A stretch of DNA of 64,000 bases from Streptomyces sp. NRRL B-24085 (GTDB taxonomy: Bacteria; Actinomycetota; Actinomycetes; Streptomycetales; Streptomycetaceae). Where the stretch lies: assembly GCF_001282115.1 (NCBI RefSeq), contig NZ_LJBR01000097.1, positions 1-64,000 of the forward strand, in the 5' to 3' direction. Numbering within the stretch: the first letter of the stretch is position 1; each line of letters opens with the position of its first letter. The position numbers were made by a program, and so were the translations under genes. Shown one piece after another: positions 19,017 through 27,880 of this stretch. Below the pieces are notes generated by a model. That model searched no databases. It worked only from the letters and a program-made list of their open reading frames with translations, and was not told where the DNA came from.

Positions 19017-21854
19017 ATGCAGAGCGCGTCGGACCGGCACGAGTACCCCGCCCACTGGGAGGCCGACGTGGTGCTGCGCGACGGCGGCACCGCGCGCATC
19101 AGGCCCATCACCGTCGACGACGCCGATCGCCTGGTCAGCTTCTACGAGCAGGTCTCGGACGAGTCGAAGTACTACCGCTTCTTCGCGCCCTACCCACGCC
19201 TGTCCGCCAAGGACGTCCACCGCTTCACGCACCACGACTTTGTGGACCGGGTGGGACTCGCCGCCACGATCGGCGGCGAGTTCATCGCCACCGTACGCTA
19301 CGACCGCATCGGCGCCGACGGCATGCCCGCGTCCGCCCCCGCCGACGAGGCCGAGGTCGCCTTCCTCGTGCAGGACGCCCACCAGGGGCGCGGGGTGGCC
19401 TCCGCCCTCCTCGAACACATCGGGGCCGTCGCCCGCGAGCGCGGCATCCGGCGCTTCGCCGCCGAGGTGCTGCCCGCCAACGTCAAGATGATCAAGGTGT
19501 TCACCGACGCCGGGTACACCCAGAAGCGCAGCTTCGAGGACGGCGTCGTCCGCCTGGAGTTCGACCTGGAGCCCACCGACCGCTCGCTCGCCGTGCAGTA
19601 CGCGCGCGAACAGCGTGCCGAGTCGCGGTCCGTGCAGCGCCTGCTCACCCCCGGCTCCGTCGCCGTCATAGGCGTCGGACGCGCCCCCGGCGGCGTGGGC
19701 CGCAGCGTGCTCGGCAACATCCGGGACTACGGCTTCACCGGCCGCCTGTACGCCGTGAACAAGGCCTTCCCCGAGGAGACGAAGGAGGTCGACGGCATCC
19801 CCGCGCACCGCTCGGTGCGGGACGTCGACGGCCCCGTCGACCTCGCGGTCGTCGCCGTCCCCGCCGAGCAGGTCCCCGAGGTCGTCGCCGACTGCGGGGC
19901 CCACGGCGTGCAGGGACTCGTCGTGCTCTCGGCCGGGTACGCCGAGAGCGGCCCCGAAGGACGCGAGCGCCAGCGTGAACTCGTACGGCACGCACGCGCG
20001 TACGGCATGCGGATCATCGGCCCGAACGCCTTCGGCGTCATCAACACCTCGCCCGGCGTCCGGCTCAACGCCTCACTGGCCCCCGAGACCCCCCGCCCCG
20101 GCCGGATCGGCCTGTTCGCCCAGTCCGGCGCCATCGGCATCGCCCTGCTCTCCCGGCTGCACCGGCGCGGCGGCGGCGTCACCGGCGTGACCGGCGTCTC
20201 CACCTTCGTCTCCGCCGGCAACCGCGCGGACGTCTCCGGCAACGACGTCCTCCAGTACTGGTACGACGACCCCGACACCGACGTCGTCCTCATGTACCTG
20301 GAGTCCATCGGCAACCCCCGCAAGTTCACCCGCCTCGCCCGGCGTACGGCGGCGGCGAAGCCCCTGGTCGTCGTGCAGGGCTCGGGCACCGCCCCGCAGG
20401 GCCACGCCGTCCGCGCCACGCGCCTGCCGCACGCCACCGTGTCCGCGCTGCTCCGCCAGGCCGGGGTGATCCGCGTGGACACCATCACCGAACTCGTGGA
20501 CACCGGCCTCCTGCTGGCCCGCCAGCCGCTGCCCACCGGACCCAGGGTGGCCATCCTCGGCAACTCCGAGTCGCTCGGCCTGCTCACCTACGACGCCTGC
20601 GTGGCCGAGGGGCTGACGCCCTCACCCCCGCTGGACCTGACCACCGCCGCCGCGCCGGAGGACTTCCACGCGGCCCTCGCGCGCGCCCTGGCCGACGACG
20701 CGTACGACGCGGTGATCGTGACGGCCATCCCCGCGGTCGGCGGGGGATCCGCCGGCGACGCCGCCCTCGCCGAGGCGCTCAGGTCCGCCGCGGAACAGGT
20801 CCCCGGCAAGCCGGTCCTCGTGGTCCACGTCGAGCTCGGCGGCCTCGCGGAGGCCCTGTCGGCCGCGACCAGCACCGCGCCCCAGGCCGCCGCCGGACCG
20901 CCGAAGATCCGTGCCGACCACCCGTTCCGCGCCCTGGACCGGCTGCGCGCCGGCCAGGCCCCCGCGGAACCGCCCGCCGCCGGGAACAGCGACCGCCTCA
21001 TCCCCGCCTACCCCGCCGCCGAGCGCGCGGTGCGGGCACTGGCCGACGTCGTGCAGTACGCCCGGTGGCGCCGGGAGGCCGCCGAGCCCGGCAAGGTGCC
21101 CGAGTACGAGAACATCGACGAGAAGGGCGCAGCAGCCCTGATCGACGGCCTGCTCACCCGCGGCCAGGGACTCACCCTCGGCACCGAGGAGACCTGCGAG
21201 CTGCTCGCCAGATACGGCATCCAGGTCCACCGCGCGCTGCCCGCCGCGAGTCCCGACGCCGCCGTCGGCGCCGCGGCCGCCCTGGGTTACCCGGTCGCCC
21301 TCAAGGCCACCGCCCCGCACCTGCGCCACCGCGCCGACCTCGGCGGCGTCCGCCTCGACCTCGCGGACGAGGAGCAGCTGCGGCGGGCGTACGCCGAGCT
21401 GACCGAGCTCTTCGGCACGCCCGACGAACTGCGGCCCGTGGTGCAGGGGATGGCTCCGCGCGGGGTGGACACCGTGATCCGGGCCGTCATCGACCCCGCC
21501 GCCGGCGCCGTGCTCTCCTTCGGGCTGGCCGGGGCCGCCTCGCAGTTGCTCGACGACACCGCGCACCGGCTGATTCCGGTCACCGACCGGGAGGCCACGA
21601 GCCTGGTCCGCTCCATCCGGACGGCTCCGCTGCTCTTCGGCTGGCGTGGTTCCACCCCGGTCGACACACCCGCGCTGGAGGAGCTCCTGCTGCGGGTGTC
21701 CCGGCTGGTCGACGACCGCCCCGAGGTCGTCGCGGTCACCCTGGAGCCGGTCGTGGTCGCCCCGCGCGGCCTGAGCGTCCTCGGCGCGTCCGTACGGCTC
21801 GCGCCGCCGCCCGCCCGCGACGACCTCGGCCCGCGGACGCTCCCCGCGTACTGA
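19017..21854 (+). CDS. GNAT acetyltransferase fused to NDP-forming acyl-CoA synthetase
   Basis: A 945-residue bifunctional protein. Residues about 15-180 are a GNAT domain (acetyl-CoA loop QDAHQGRGVASALLEH). Then come a CoA-binding Rossmann domain (PGSVAVIGVGRAPGGVGRSV, about residue 205), the succinyl-CoA-ligase-like domains with IGLFAQSGAIGIALL, and a C-terminal ATP-grasp domain (about 720-945). The His expected to be phosphorylated in this class lies in a degenerate motif (RLPHATVSALLRQAGVIRV instead of SHTGA). Relatives include protein lysine acetyltransferases (Pat) that silence acyl-CoA synthetases, and acetate-CoA ligases. The synthetase half may serve as a sensor. It starts at ATG 19017, probably leaderless. 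Confidence 0.88.
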   Translation: MQSASDRHEYPAHWEADVVLRDGGTARIRPITVDDADRLVSFYEQVSDESKYYRFFAPYPRLSAKDVHRFTHHDFVDRVGLAATIGGEFIATVRYDRIGADGMPASAPADEAEVAFLVQDAHQGRGVASALLEHIGAVARERGIRRFAAEVLPANVKMIKVFTDAGYTQKRSFEDGVVRLEFDLEPTDRSLAVQYAREQRAESRSVQRLLTPGSVAVIGVGRAPGGVGRSVLGNIRDYGFTGRLYAVNKAFPEETKEVDGIPAHRSVRDVDGPVDLAVVAVPAEQVPEVVADCGAHGVQGLVVLSAGYAESGPEGRERQRELVRHARAYGMRIIGPNAFGVINTSPGVRLNASLAPETPRPGRIGLFAQSGAIGIALLSRLHRRGGGVTGVTGVSTFVSAGNRADVSGNDVLQYWYDDPDTDVVLMYLESIGNPRKFTRLARRTAAAKPLVVVQGSGTAPQGHAVRATRLPHATVSALLRQAGVIRVDTITELVDTGLLLARQPLPTGPRVAILGNSESLGLLTYDACVAEGLTPSPPLDLTTAAAPEDFHAALARALADDAYDAVIVTAIPAVGGGSAGDAALAEALRSAAEQVPGKPVLVVHVELGGLAEALSAATSTAPQAAAGPPKIRADHPFRALDRLRAGQAPAEPPAAGNSDRLIPAYPAAERAVRALADVVQYARWRREAAEPGKVPEYENIDEKGAAALIDGLLTRGQGLTLGTEETCELLARYGIQVHRALPAASPDAAVGAAAALGYPVALKATAPHLRHRADLGGVRLDLADEEQLRRAYAELTELFGTPDELRPVVQGMAPRGVDTVIRAVIDPAAGAVLSFGLAGAASQLLDDTAHRLIPVTDREATSLVRSIRTAPLLFGWRGSTPVDTPALEELLLRVSRLVDDRPEVVAVTLEPVVVAPRGLSVLGASVRLAPPPARDDLGPRTLPAY

Positions 21855-21892
21855 GCGGGGGCGATCGGTGCCTCGCAGTCAGCGCGCCCCCG

Positions 21893-21898
21893 TAGGAT
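21893..21898 (+). promoter_or_regulatory. -10 hexamer of a probable leaderless promoter
   Basis: TAGGAT, a classic streptomycete -10, ends 7 nt before ATG 21906. The -35 region is not well conserved. Confidence 0.55.
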
Positions 21899-21905
21899 GG
21901 ACGTC

Positions 21906-22493
21906 ATGGCCAAGACCAGTACGACGACCCAGGGGCTGCGTGCGGCGATCGAACGCAGCGGCTACTACCCGGCCCTCGTGGCCGAGGCGGTGGAGGCCGC
22001 CGTGGGCGGCGAGCCCATCCGGTCGTACCTGGTCCACCAGGAGACGACGTTCGACCAGAACGAGGTGCGGCGGCACGTGACCGTGCTCGTCCTCACCGGC
22101 AACCGCTTCATCGTGAGCCACACCGACGAGCAGAACGCGGACACCACGTCCCCGACGCCGTACGCCACCACCTCCACGGAGTCCGTGAAGCTCGGCCGGA
22201 TCTCGTCGGTCGTGGTCAGCCGGGTCGTCGCCAACCCGGAGCAGTACCAGCCCGGCACCCTGCCCCGCGAGGTCGTGCTGACCATCGGCTGGGGCGCGGT
22301 CTCCCGCATCGACCTGGAGCCCGCCGCCTGCGGCGACCCCAACTGCGAGGCGGACCACGGCTACACCGGAAGCTCCACGGCCGACGACCTCAGCCTGCGG
22401 GTCAGCGAGGCGGGGGACGGCCCGGACACCGTGCGCCAGGCGCTCGCCTTCGCCCAGGCCATCTCCGAGGCGACCGCGGACGTCACCCGCTGA
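21906..22493 (+). CDS. DUF5998 family protein
   Basis: A 195-residue soluble actinobacterial protein of unknown function. It has an N-terminal helical segment (AIERSGYYPALVAEAVEAAV), a central beta-rich part with VRRHVTVLVLTGNRFIVSHTDE, a Cys pair in ACGDPNCEADHG that may bind a metal, and a C-terminal helix. I prefer ATG 21906 to ATG 21897 because the TAGGAT hexamer overlaps the earlier codon. Its stop overlaps the start of the downstream phosphodiesterase by 1 bp (TGATG), so they are probably coupled. Confidence 0.8.
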   Translation: MAKTSTTTQGLRAAIERSGYYPALVAEAVEAAVGGEPIRSYLVHQETTFDQNEVRRHVTVLVLTGNRFIVSHTDEQNADTTSPTPYATTSTESVKLGRISSVVVSRVVANPEQYQPGTLPREVVLTIGWGAVSRIDLEPAACGDPNCEADHGYTGSSTADDLSLRVSEAGDGPDTVRQALAFAQAISEATADVTR

Positions 22494-23686
22494 TGGTGCA
22501 GCACGCCTGGGACCACCCCGAACCCCTCGCCCTCGACACCGCGCCCGTCCCCGAGTACGGCACCGGCTCCCTCGCCGACCTGCTGCCCACGCTCGCCGCC
22601 GGCATGGCCGTACCGGGCACCACCGCCGCGATCCGCGAGCTCACCCCCGCCGACCGGAACTGCGTATTCCTGATCGACGGCCTCGGCTGGGAGCAGCTCA
22701 GGGCGCACCCGGACGAGGCGCCCTTCATGACGTCCCTGCTGGCCAGCTCGCGCGGCGGCACCGGCCGTCCGCTGACCACCGGCTACCCGGCGACCACCGC
22801 GACCTCCCTCGCCTCGGTCGGTACCGGCCGGCCGCCCGGCGCCCACGGCCTGCCGGGCTACACCGTGCGCAACCCGGACACCGGCGAGCTGATGAACCAG
22901 CTCCGCTGGCAGCCGTGGACCAAGCCGCAGGCCTGGCAGCCGTACCCCACCGTCTTCCAACTCGCCGACCAGGCCGGGGTGCACGCCGCCCAGGTCTCCT
23001 CGCCGACCTTCCAGAACACCCCGCTGACCAAGGTCGCGCTCAGCGGAGGAACGTTCCACGGACGGCTGTCCGGCGAGGAGCGCATGGACCTGGCGGCCGC
23101 GGAACTCGCCTGCGGTGACCGCTCGTTGGTCTACACGTACTACTCGGAGGTCGACGGCGCCGGCCACCGCTTCGGCGTCGACTCCGACACCTGGCGCGGC
23201 CAGCTCATGTACGTCGACCGCCTGGTGCAGCGCCTCGCCGAGCAACTGCCGCCCCGCAGCGCGCTGTACGTCACGGCCGACCACGGCATGGTCGACATCC
23301 CCTTCGACGAGCAGCACCGCATCGACTTCGACGAGGACTGGGAACTGCGCGCCGGGGTCGCCCTGCTGGGCGGCGAGGGCCGGGCCCGCCACGTCTACGC
23401 CGTGCCCGGTGCCGCGGGCGACGTGCTGACCTGCTGGCGCGAGGTCCTAGGCGAGCAGTTCTGGGTCGCCTCCCGGGACGAGGCCATCGCGGCGGGCTGG
23501 TTCGGGCCGCCGGACCACGTCGACGAGCGGGTGTACGACCGGATCGGCGACGTGGTCGCCGCCGCCCGCGACGACGTCCTCCTCATCGCCTCCGAGCGGG
23601 AACCGAAGGAGTCGGCGATGGTCGGCAACCACGGTTCGATGACCCCCGCCGAGCAACTGGTACCGCTGCTCGAAGTACGCTCCTGA
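22493..23686 (+). CDS. Type I phosphodiesterase / nucleotide pyrophosphatase family protein
   Basis: A 397-residue member of the alkaline-phosphatase-like superfamily (PF01663). The metal ligands and nucleophile are visible: FLIDGLGWEQL (first Asp), Thr in GYPATTATSLASVGTG, YYSEVDGAGHRFG (Asp/His) and TADHGMVDI. It should hydrolyse a phosphodiester or pyrophosphate bond in nucleotides or other small molecules, using two zinc ions. There is no signal peptide, so it probably acts in the cytoplasm. It follows the DUF5998 gene with a 1-bp overlap and precedes thymidine kinase by 52 bp, a nucleotide-metabolism setting. GTG 22496 is an alternative start. Confidence 0.88.
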   Translation: MVQHAWDHPEPLALDTAPVPEYGTGSLADLLPTLAAGMAVPGTTAAIRELTPADRNCVFLIDGLGWEQLRAHPDEAPFMTSLLASSRGGTGRPLTTGYPATTATSLASVGTGRPPGAHGLPGYTVRNPDTGELMNQLRWQPWTKPQAWQPYPTVFQLADQAGVHAAQVSSPTFQNTPLTKVALSGGTFHGRLSGEERMDLAAAELACGDRSLVYTYYSEVDGAGHRFGVDSDTWRGQLMYVDRLVQRLAEQLPPRSALYVTADHGMVDIPFDEQHRIDFDEDWELRAGVALLGGEGRARHVYAVPGAAGDVLTCWREVLGEQFWVASRDEAIAAGWFGPPDHVDERVYDRIGDVVAAARDDVLLIASEREPKESAMVGNHGSMTPAEQLVPLLEVRS

Positions 23687-23738
23687 GGCCGACCCGGCCG
23701 CCCCGCCCCGCACAGAACCGAAAGGTGCTCGACCACCC

Positions 23739-24398
23739 ATGCCCGAGCTGGTGTTCTTCTCCGGAACCATGGACTGCGGGAAGTCCACGCTGGCTCTCCA
23801 GATCGAGCACAACCGTTCGGCGCGCGGCCTGACCGGCATGATCTTCACCCGGGACGACCGGGCCGGCGAGGGCAAGCTGTCCTCGCGGCTCGGCCTGGTC
23901 ACCGACGCGGTCGAGGTCGAGGACGGCCAGGACCTGTACGCCTACCTCGTCGACCACCTCTCCCGCGGCGGCCGCGCGGACTACGTGATCGCGGACGAGG
24001 CGCAGTTCCTGGTGCCGGAGCAGATCGACCAGCTCGCCCGGATCGTGGACGACCTGGACCTCGACGTCTACGCCTTCGGCATCACCACGGACTTCCGTTC
24101 CAAGCTGTTCCCCGGCTCCCAGCGCCTGGTGGAACTGGCCGACCGGGTGGAGGTCCTCCAGGTCGAGGCGCTGTGCTGGTGCGGGGCCCGGGCCACGCAC
24201 AACGCCCGTACGGTGAACGGTGAGATGGTCGTCGAGGGTGCCCAGGTGGTCGTCGGCGACGTCAACCAGGCCGACGACATCGGCTACGAGGTCCTGTGCC
24301 GCCGGCACCACCGCCGCCGTATGACCGCCGGCACCGCACGCGCGGCCGCGCTCTCCCCGGACGTGCTGCCGGTCCCGTCGGCCGGGACGGGCTTCTGA
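23739..24398 (+). CDS. tdk: Thymidine kinase
   Basis: A 219-residue type II thymidine kinase that phosphorylates thymidine with ATP in the salvage pathway. P-loop GTMDCGKSTL at residues 9-18, the catalytic DEAQF near residue 88, and the zinc-binding cysteines CWCG with a later CRRHH. The lasso-loop region is recognisable (VNGEMVVEGAQVVVGD). AAAGG stands before ATG 23739. Probably in one transcript with the preceding phosphodiesterase gene. Confidence 0.94.
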   Translation: MPELVFFSGTMDCGKSTLALQIEHNRSARGLTGMIFTRDDRAGEGKLSSRLGLVTDAVEVEDGQDLYAYLVDHLSRGGRADYVIADEAQFLVPEQIDQLARIVDDLDLDVYAFGITTDFRSKLFPGSQRLVELADRVEVLQVEALCWCGARATHNARTVNGEMVVEGAQVVVGDVNQADDIGYEVLCRRHHRRRMTAGTARAAALSPDVLPVPSAGTGF

Positions 24399-24401
24399 CC
24401 C

Positions 24402-24418
24402 GAGGCCGTCAGGGCCTC
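24402..24418. terminator. Short hairpin between convergent tdk and VOC genes
   Basis: GAGGCC (24402-24407) and GGCCTC (24413-24418) with a 5-nt loop. It touches the stop codon of the VOC gene and could serve both strands. Confidence 0.45.
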
Positions 24419-25208
24419 AGCGCGGGTTCTCGATCAGCGAGAAACGCGCCCCCTCCGGATCCGCCACCGTGGCCACCCTGCCGTGCGGGCTGTCGTGCGG
24501 CGGGCGCAGCACATGACCGCCCAGCTCGACGAGGAGACGCGTGGCGGCGGTCGCGTCGGCCACCTCGAAGTACGTCATCCAGTGCGGCCCCCGGTCGCGG
24601 GGAAGGGCGTGGCCGACGCCGTGCAGACCGGCCACGGGGCGACCGCCGCTGTGGAGGGTGACGTAGTCGAAGTCGGCGGACACCACCGGCTCCCCCTCGC
24701 AGCCGAACACCGTCTCGTAGAACTTCATGACGCTCACCGTCTCGAAGGTGAGCAGCTCGTGCCACGCCGGTGTGCCCGGCACCCCGGCGACGGACGTGCC
24801 CAGGTGGGCCGCCGCCTGCCACACCCCGAAGACGGCACCGGACGGATCGGAGCCGATCACGAGCCGTCCGGCGTCCCCGGCGTCCAGCGGGCCCACGCCC
24901 ACCGTGCCACCGCACAGCCGCACCGACTCGGCCGTCAGGTCGATGTCGTCGGAGGCGAAGTAGGGCGTCCAGGCGATCGGGAGCTGGCGGTCGGGCGGCA
25001 GTTGGCCGATCCCGGCGACCTCCTGGCCGCCCAGCAGGGCCCGGACGTACGGCCCGAGCTGCTGCGGCCCCGGCACAAACTCCCAGCCGAACAGCGATCC
25101 GTAGAACTCCTGGGTCGCGGCCATGCCGTGCACCATCAGACTCACCCAGCAGGGCGTACCGGGCGTGTGCCGAGCGGGCGGGGCGGCCGACCCCCTTGCC
25201 TCGGTCAT
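24417..25208 (-). CDS. VOC (glyoxalase/dioxygenase fold) family protein, two domains
   Basis: A 263-residue protein with two vicinal-oxygen-chelate repeats. The first starts at PCWVSLMVHGMAATQEFYGS and ends in PSGAVFGVWQA; the second starts at PAWHELLTFETVSVMKFYET and ends in PEGARFSLIE. This layout is typical of streptomycete hydroxylase-like or resistance-like VOC proteins. The metal ligands are only partly preserved, so catalysis is uncertain. ATG 25208 is preceded by GAGGAGAG; GTG 25214 is possible. Function not assigned. Confidence 0.82.
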   Translation of the reverse strand: MTEARGSAAPPARHTPGTPCWVSLMVHGMAATQEFYGSLFGWEFVPGPQQLGPYVRALLGGQEVAGIGQLPPDRQLPIAWTPYFASDDIDLTAESVRLCGGTVGVGPLDAGDAGRLVIGSDPSGAVFGVWQAAAHLGTSVAGVPGTPAWHELLTFETVSVMKFYETVFGCEGEPVVSADFDYVTLHSGGRPVAGLHGVGHALPRDRGPHWMTYFEVADATAATRLLVELGGHVLRPPHDSPHGRVATVADPEGARFSLIENPR

Positions 25209-25485
25209 CGTCACTCTCTCCTCGGCCCCTCGCGGTGGCCGTGTCGTGTCCGTGGTCCGGACCTCCGTGCCGATGCTCGCACCACCCGCGGTCCCGCGCG
25301 CTCCGGGCGCGCCGGGCGGCCTCCCGTGTCGGGGTGCCGGTCGCACGGCTGTCTGACCATTGCCGCGCGAGGCCGACGGATGTCGATCGGCGGTACAGCA
25401 TGTGCCCGTTCCCGTACGCATGGTGACCGGGCCTGTCCGGCGGAGCAGAGTAGCCGGACCTGGACGACGCGGCCACCCCGTGCGC

Positions 25486-25491
25486 GAGGAT
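25486..25491 (+). promoter_or_regulatory. -10-like hexamer before the sulfurtransferase gene
   Basis: GAGGAT, 7 nt before ATG 25499 and with no ribosome-binding site between, as for the other leaderless candidates in this window. Confidence 0.4.
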
Positions 25492-25498
25492 GGTGGCC

Positions 25499-26356
25499 AT
25501 GAACGCCATCATCTCCGCATCCGAACTCGCGAGCGACCTCGCGGGCCCCCACCCGCCCGTCCTGCTCGACGTCCGCTGGCAGTTGAGCGTGGCCAAGGCG
25601 GCCGGCGAACCGCCCTTCGACGGCCGGGCCGAGTACGCGGCCGGGCACATCCCGGGCGCCGCATACGTCGACCTGGACCGGGAGTTGGCCGGGCCGGCCG
25701 GCGGCGGTGGGCGGCATCCGCTGCCCGACCTCGCGGAGTTCGGCGCCGCGATGCGAAGGGCGGGTGTCTCCTCGAACAAGCCGGTGGTCGTGTACGACGG
25801 CGGACAGGGCTGGGCGGCCGCCCGCGCGTGGTGGCTGCTGCGCTGGACGGGTCACCCGGACGTGCGAGTCCTCGACGGCGGGTTGCCGTCCTGGCAGGGG
25901 CCGCTCCAGTCCTCGGTGCCGGGTCCCGCCCTCGCCGAGGGCGACTTCGTGCCGGTGCCCGCGGCGGCCGGCCTGCTCGATGCCGACGCGGCCGCGGCGC
26001 TGGCCCGCTCGGGAGTGCTGCTGGACGCGCGCGCGGGGGAGCGGTACCGCGGCGAGGTGGAGCCGATCGACCGCGTCGGCGGCCACATCCCGGGCGCCCG
26101 GTCCGCTCCCACCACGGACAACGTCGGCCCGGACGGCCGCTTCCTGCCCGCGGAGGAACTGAACGCCCGCTTCAAGGCGCTCGGCGCCACCGACGGCACC
26201 GAGGTCGGCGTCTACTGCGGTTCCGGGGTCTCCGGCGCCCACGAGGTCCTGGCCCTGGCGGTCGCGGGCATCCCGGCTGCGCTGTACGTCGGTTCGTGGT
26301 CGGAGTGGTCCTCGGACCCGGATCGGCCGGTCGCGGTGGGCCCCGATCCCCAGTAG
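25499..26356 (+). CDS. Sulfurtransferase (rhodanese / 3-mercaptopyruvate type)
   Basis: A 285-residue two-domain rhodanese. The first domain (LLDVRWQL ... GHIPGAAYVDLDRELAG) is inactive as usual; the second holds the active Cys240 in VYCGSGVSG, a six-residue loop that favours mercaptopyruvate sulfurtransferase over thiosulfate sulfurtransferase. It moves sulfane sulfur from thiosulfate or mercaptopyruvate to an acceptor in the cytoplasm. I start at ATG 25499 because a -10-like hexamer sits where the longer reading begins (ATG 25490). A strong hairpin follows, shared with the convergent sepH gene. Confidence 0.9.
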   Translation: MNAIISASELASDLAGPHPPVLLDVRWQLSVAKAAGEPPFDGRAEYAAGHIPGAAYVDLDRELAGPAGGGGRHPLPDLAEFGAAMRRAGVSSNKPVVVYDGGQGWAAARAWWLLRWTGHPDVRVLDGGLPSWQGPLQSSVPGPALAEGDFVPVPAAAGLLDADAAAALARSGVLLDARAGERYRGEVEPIDRVGGHIPGARSAPTTDNVGPDGRFLPAEELNARFKALGATDGTEVGVYCGSGVSGAHEVLALAVAGIPAALYVGSWSEWSSDPDRPVAVGPDPQ

Positions 26357-26369
26357 GCGGACAGCGGAA

Positions 26370-26396
26370 GGGCCCGCCTCGGTAAGAGGCGGGCCC
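26370..26396. terminator. Bidirectional terminator between the sulfurtransferase gene and sepH
   Basis: Stem GGGCCCGCCTC (26370-26380) and GAGGCGGGCCC (26386-26396), perfect 11 bp, loop GGTAA. It lies between convergent stops at 26356 and 26415. Confidence 0.8.
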
Positions 26397-26414
26397 TCAC
26401 AGCCGTAGGACCGG

Positions 26415-27449
26415 CTACTCCTGCTTCTTGCGGCGGGTGCCGAACACGATCTCGTCCCAGCTCGGGACCGCCGCTCTGCGGCCCGGGCGGACACCGTCGG
26501 CCTCGGCCTGACGGTCGGTCGCGCCGATGAGGCGGTCGCGGTGGCTGGCCACCGAACGCGGCATGAGGACGTCCGCGTAGGCGGAACCGGCCGAGGCCGC
26601 GGGAGCCGGCGGCTCCTCCACCTCGGGCTCCTCCTCCAGGGCGGGCGGTTCCTCGATGCTCGCCGTCTCGGCGGGCCGCTCCGGTACGACCATGTCGCCC
26701 CGGAAGCTCGGCACCGCCTCCAACAGGCTGGTCAGCGAGTCCCGTTCACCGACGACCTCCTCGGCCGGCTCGGCCGGGGGCAGGCTCGGCCGGTCGAGGG
26801 CGCGGTCCAGCGGACGGTCGCGCGGCAGCCGCGCGATACGCGGCACGAACGGGAAGCTGGGCTCCGGCGCGCCGAGGTCCTCGGACTCACCGATCAGCGA
26901 GCGGGCCTCCTCGTCGACGGCCTGGACGAGCCGCCGGGGCGGGTCGTAGGTCCAGCTCGCCGAGTGCGGTTCACCCGCGACGCAGTAGACCAGCAGGACC
27001 TCCCAGGTGCCGTCGTCACGACGCCACGAGTCCCACTGGACGGTGTCCTTCTCGGCGCCGCGCAGCAACAGCCGCTCCTGCACGGCCTCGCCGAGCTGCG
27101 GTCCGGCGTTCTCGCCGGGCCGGCGGACCGGGGTCTTGCGGGCCCGTTCGGCCATGAAGGCGCGCTCGGCGAGCACGGGGCCCTCGAAACGCCGTACACG
27201 GTCGACGGGGATGCCTGCGAGCTGGGCTACCTCTTCCGCGGTGGCACCGGCGCGTATACGCGCCTGGATGTCGCGGGGACGGAGATGGCTTTCGACCTCG
27301 ATCTCGATCTGACCGAGGCGCGGACGGTCGCCGCGCACCGCTGCGCGCAGCCGCTCGTCGATCGGAAGCGTGTACTCCGTTGAGTCGGCAGCCTTCAGCA
27401 CCAGCCGTGTGCCGTCATTGGAGACGGCCACGACACGCAGTTCGGGCAT
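26415..27449 (-). CDS. sepH: Septation protein SepH (DUF3071)
   Basis: A 344-residue cytoplasmic cell-division protein. The conserved N-terminal DUF3071 region (about 1-165) includes MPELRVVAVSNDGTRLVL and a helix-turn-helix (ATAEEVAQLAGIPVDRVRRF). A Pro/Glu-rich disordered linker (220-310) is followed by a short conserved C-terminus (AVPSWDEIVFGTRRKKQE). In Streptomyces SepH stimulates FtsZ assembly during sporulation septation, the N-terminal part contacting FtsZ. ATG 27449 follows GGGAGGTCCCC. It is monocistronic, with 430 bp upstream before the next gene. Confidence 0.93.
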   Translation of the reverse strand: MPELRVVAVSNDGTRLVLKAADSTEYTLPIDERLRAAVRGDRPRLGQIEIEVESHLRPRDIQARIRAGATAEEVAQLAGIPVDRVRRFEGPVLAERAFMAERARKTPVRRPGENAGPQLGEAVQERLLLRGAEKDTVQWDSWRRDDGTWEVLLVYCVAGEPHSASWTYDPPRRLVQAVDEEARSLIGESEDLGAPEPSFPFVPRIARLPRDRPLDRALDRPSLPPAEPAEEVVGERDSLTSLLEAVPSFRGDMVVPERPAETASIEEPPALEEEPEVEEPPAPAASAGSAYADVLMPRSVASHRDRLIGATDRQAEADGVRPGRRAAVPSWDEIVFGTRRKKQE

Positions 27450-27880
27450 GGGGACCTCCCGGGTGGTGCCTGCCGACGTCACGTGCGTCGCTGCTTCCGC
27501 TAGTCGAGTGTGGCCTGCCCGGGTGCAGCCTGCCACAACCTTGCCGAGTTGCCCGGCGTGTCGGGCACGGGCCCTGGATCGCCGTTATGGCACGGTTACC
27601 TATTCGCAACGCTAAGTGACCAACTCCGTCACCCTGTGCAACTAGCCCCCTCCCGGCCGCCCTTGAAGGCCACGGACGCCCTGGCGGGAGACCGGACCCA
27701 GGGCTCGCAACAGTACTCCATTTGGGCCACGTGCGTGGATTGGCGCGCCACTCAACTTCGTTCAAGAAACGCTGCCCGGCCCTTCGTTGAGCGGATTCCG
27801 CGATCTTGAACGTGGTGTAGTTCACGGAATCACCAGAAACGGAACTATTGGCTTAGGACTTATGTCCGGCCACCGTCCGC
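27450..27880. other. Upstream region of sepH
   Basis: 431 bp without a gene, A+T richer than average. It contains the inverted repeat CGTTCAAGA (27759-27767) / TCTTGAACG (27804-27812), 9-bp arms 36 nt apart. The sepH promoter should be within the first 150 bp on the minus strand. The downstream end (27820-27880) lies just after the stop of the lactone oxidase gene and shows no clear hairpin. Confidence 0.4.
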
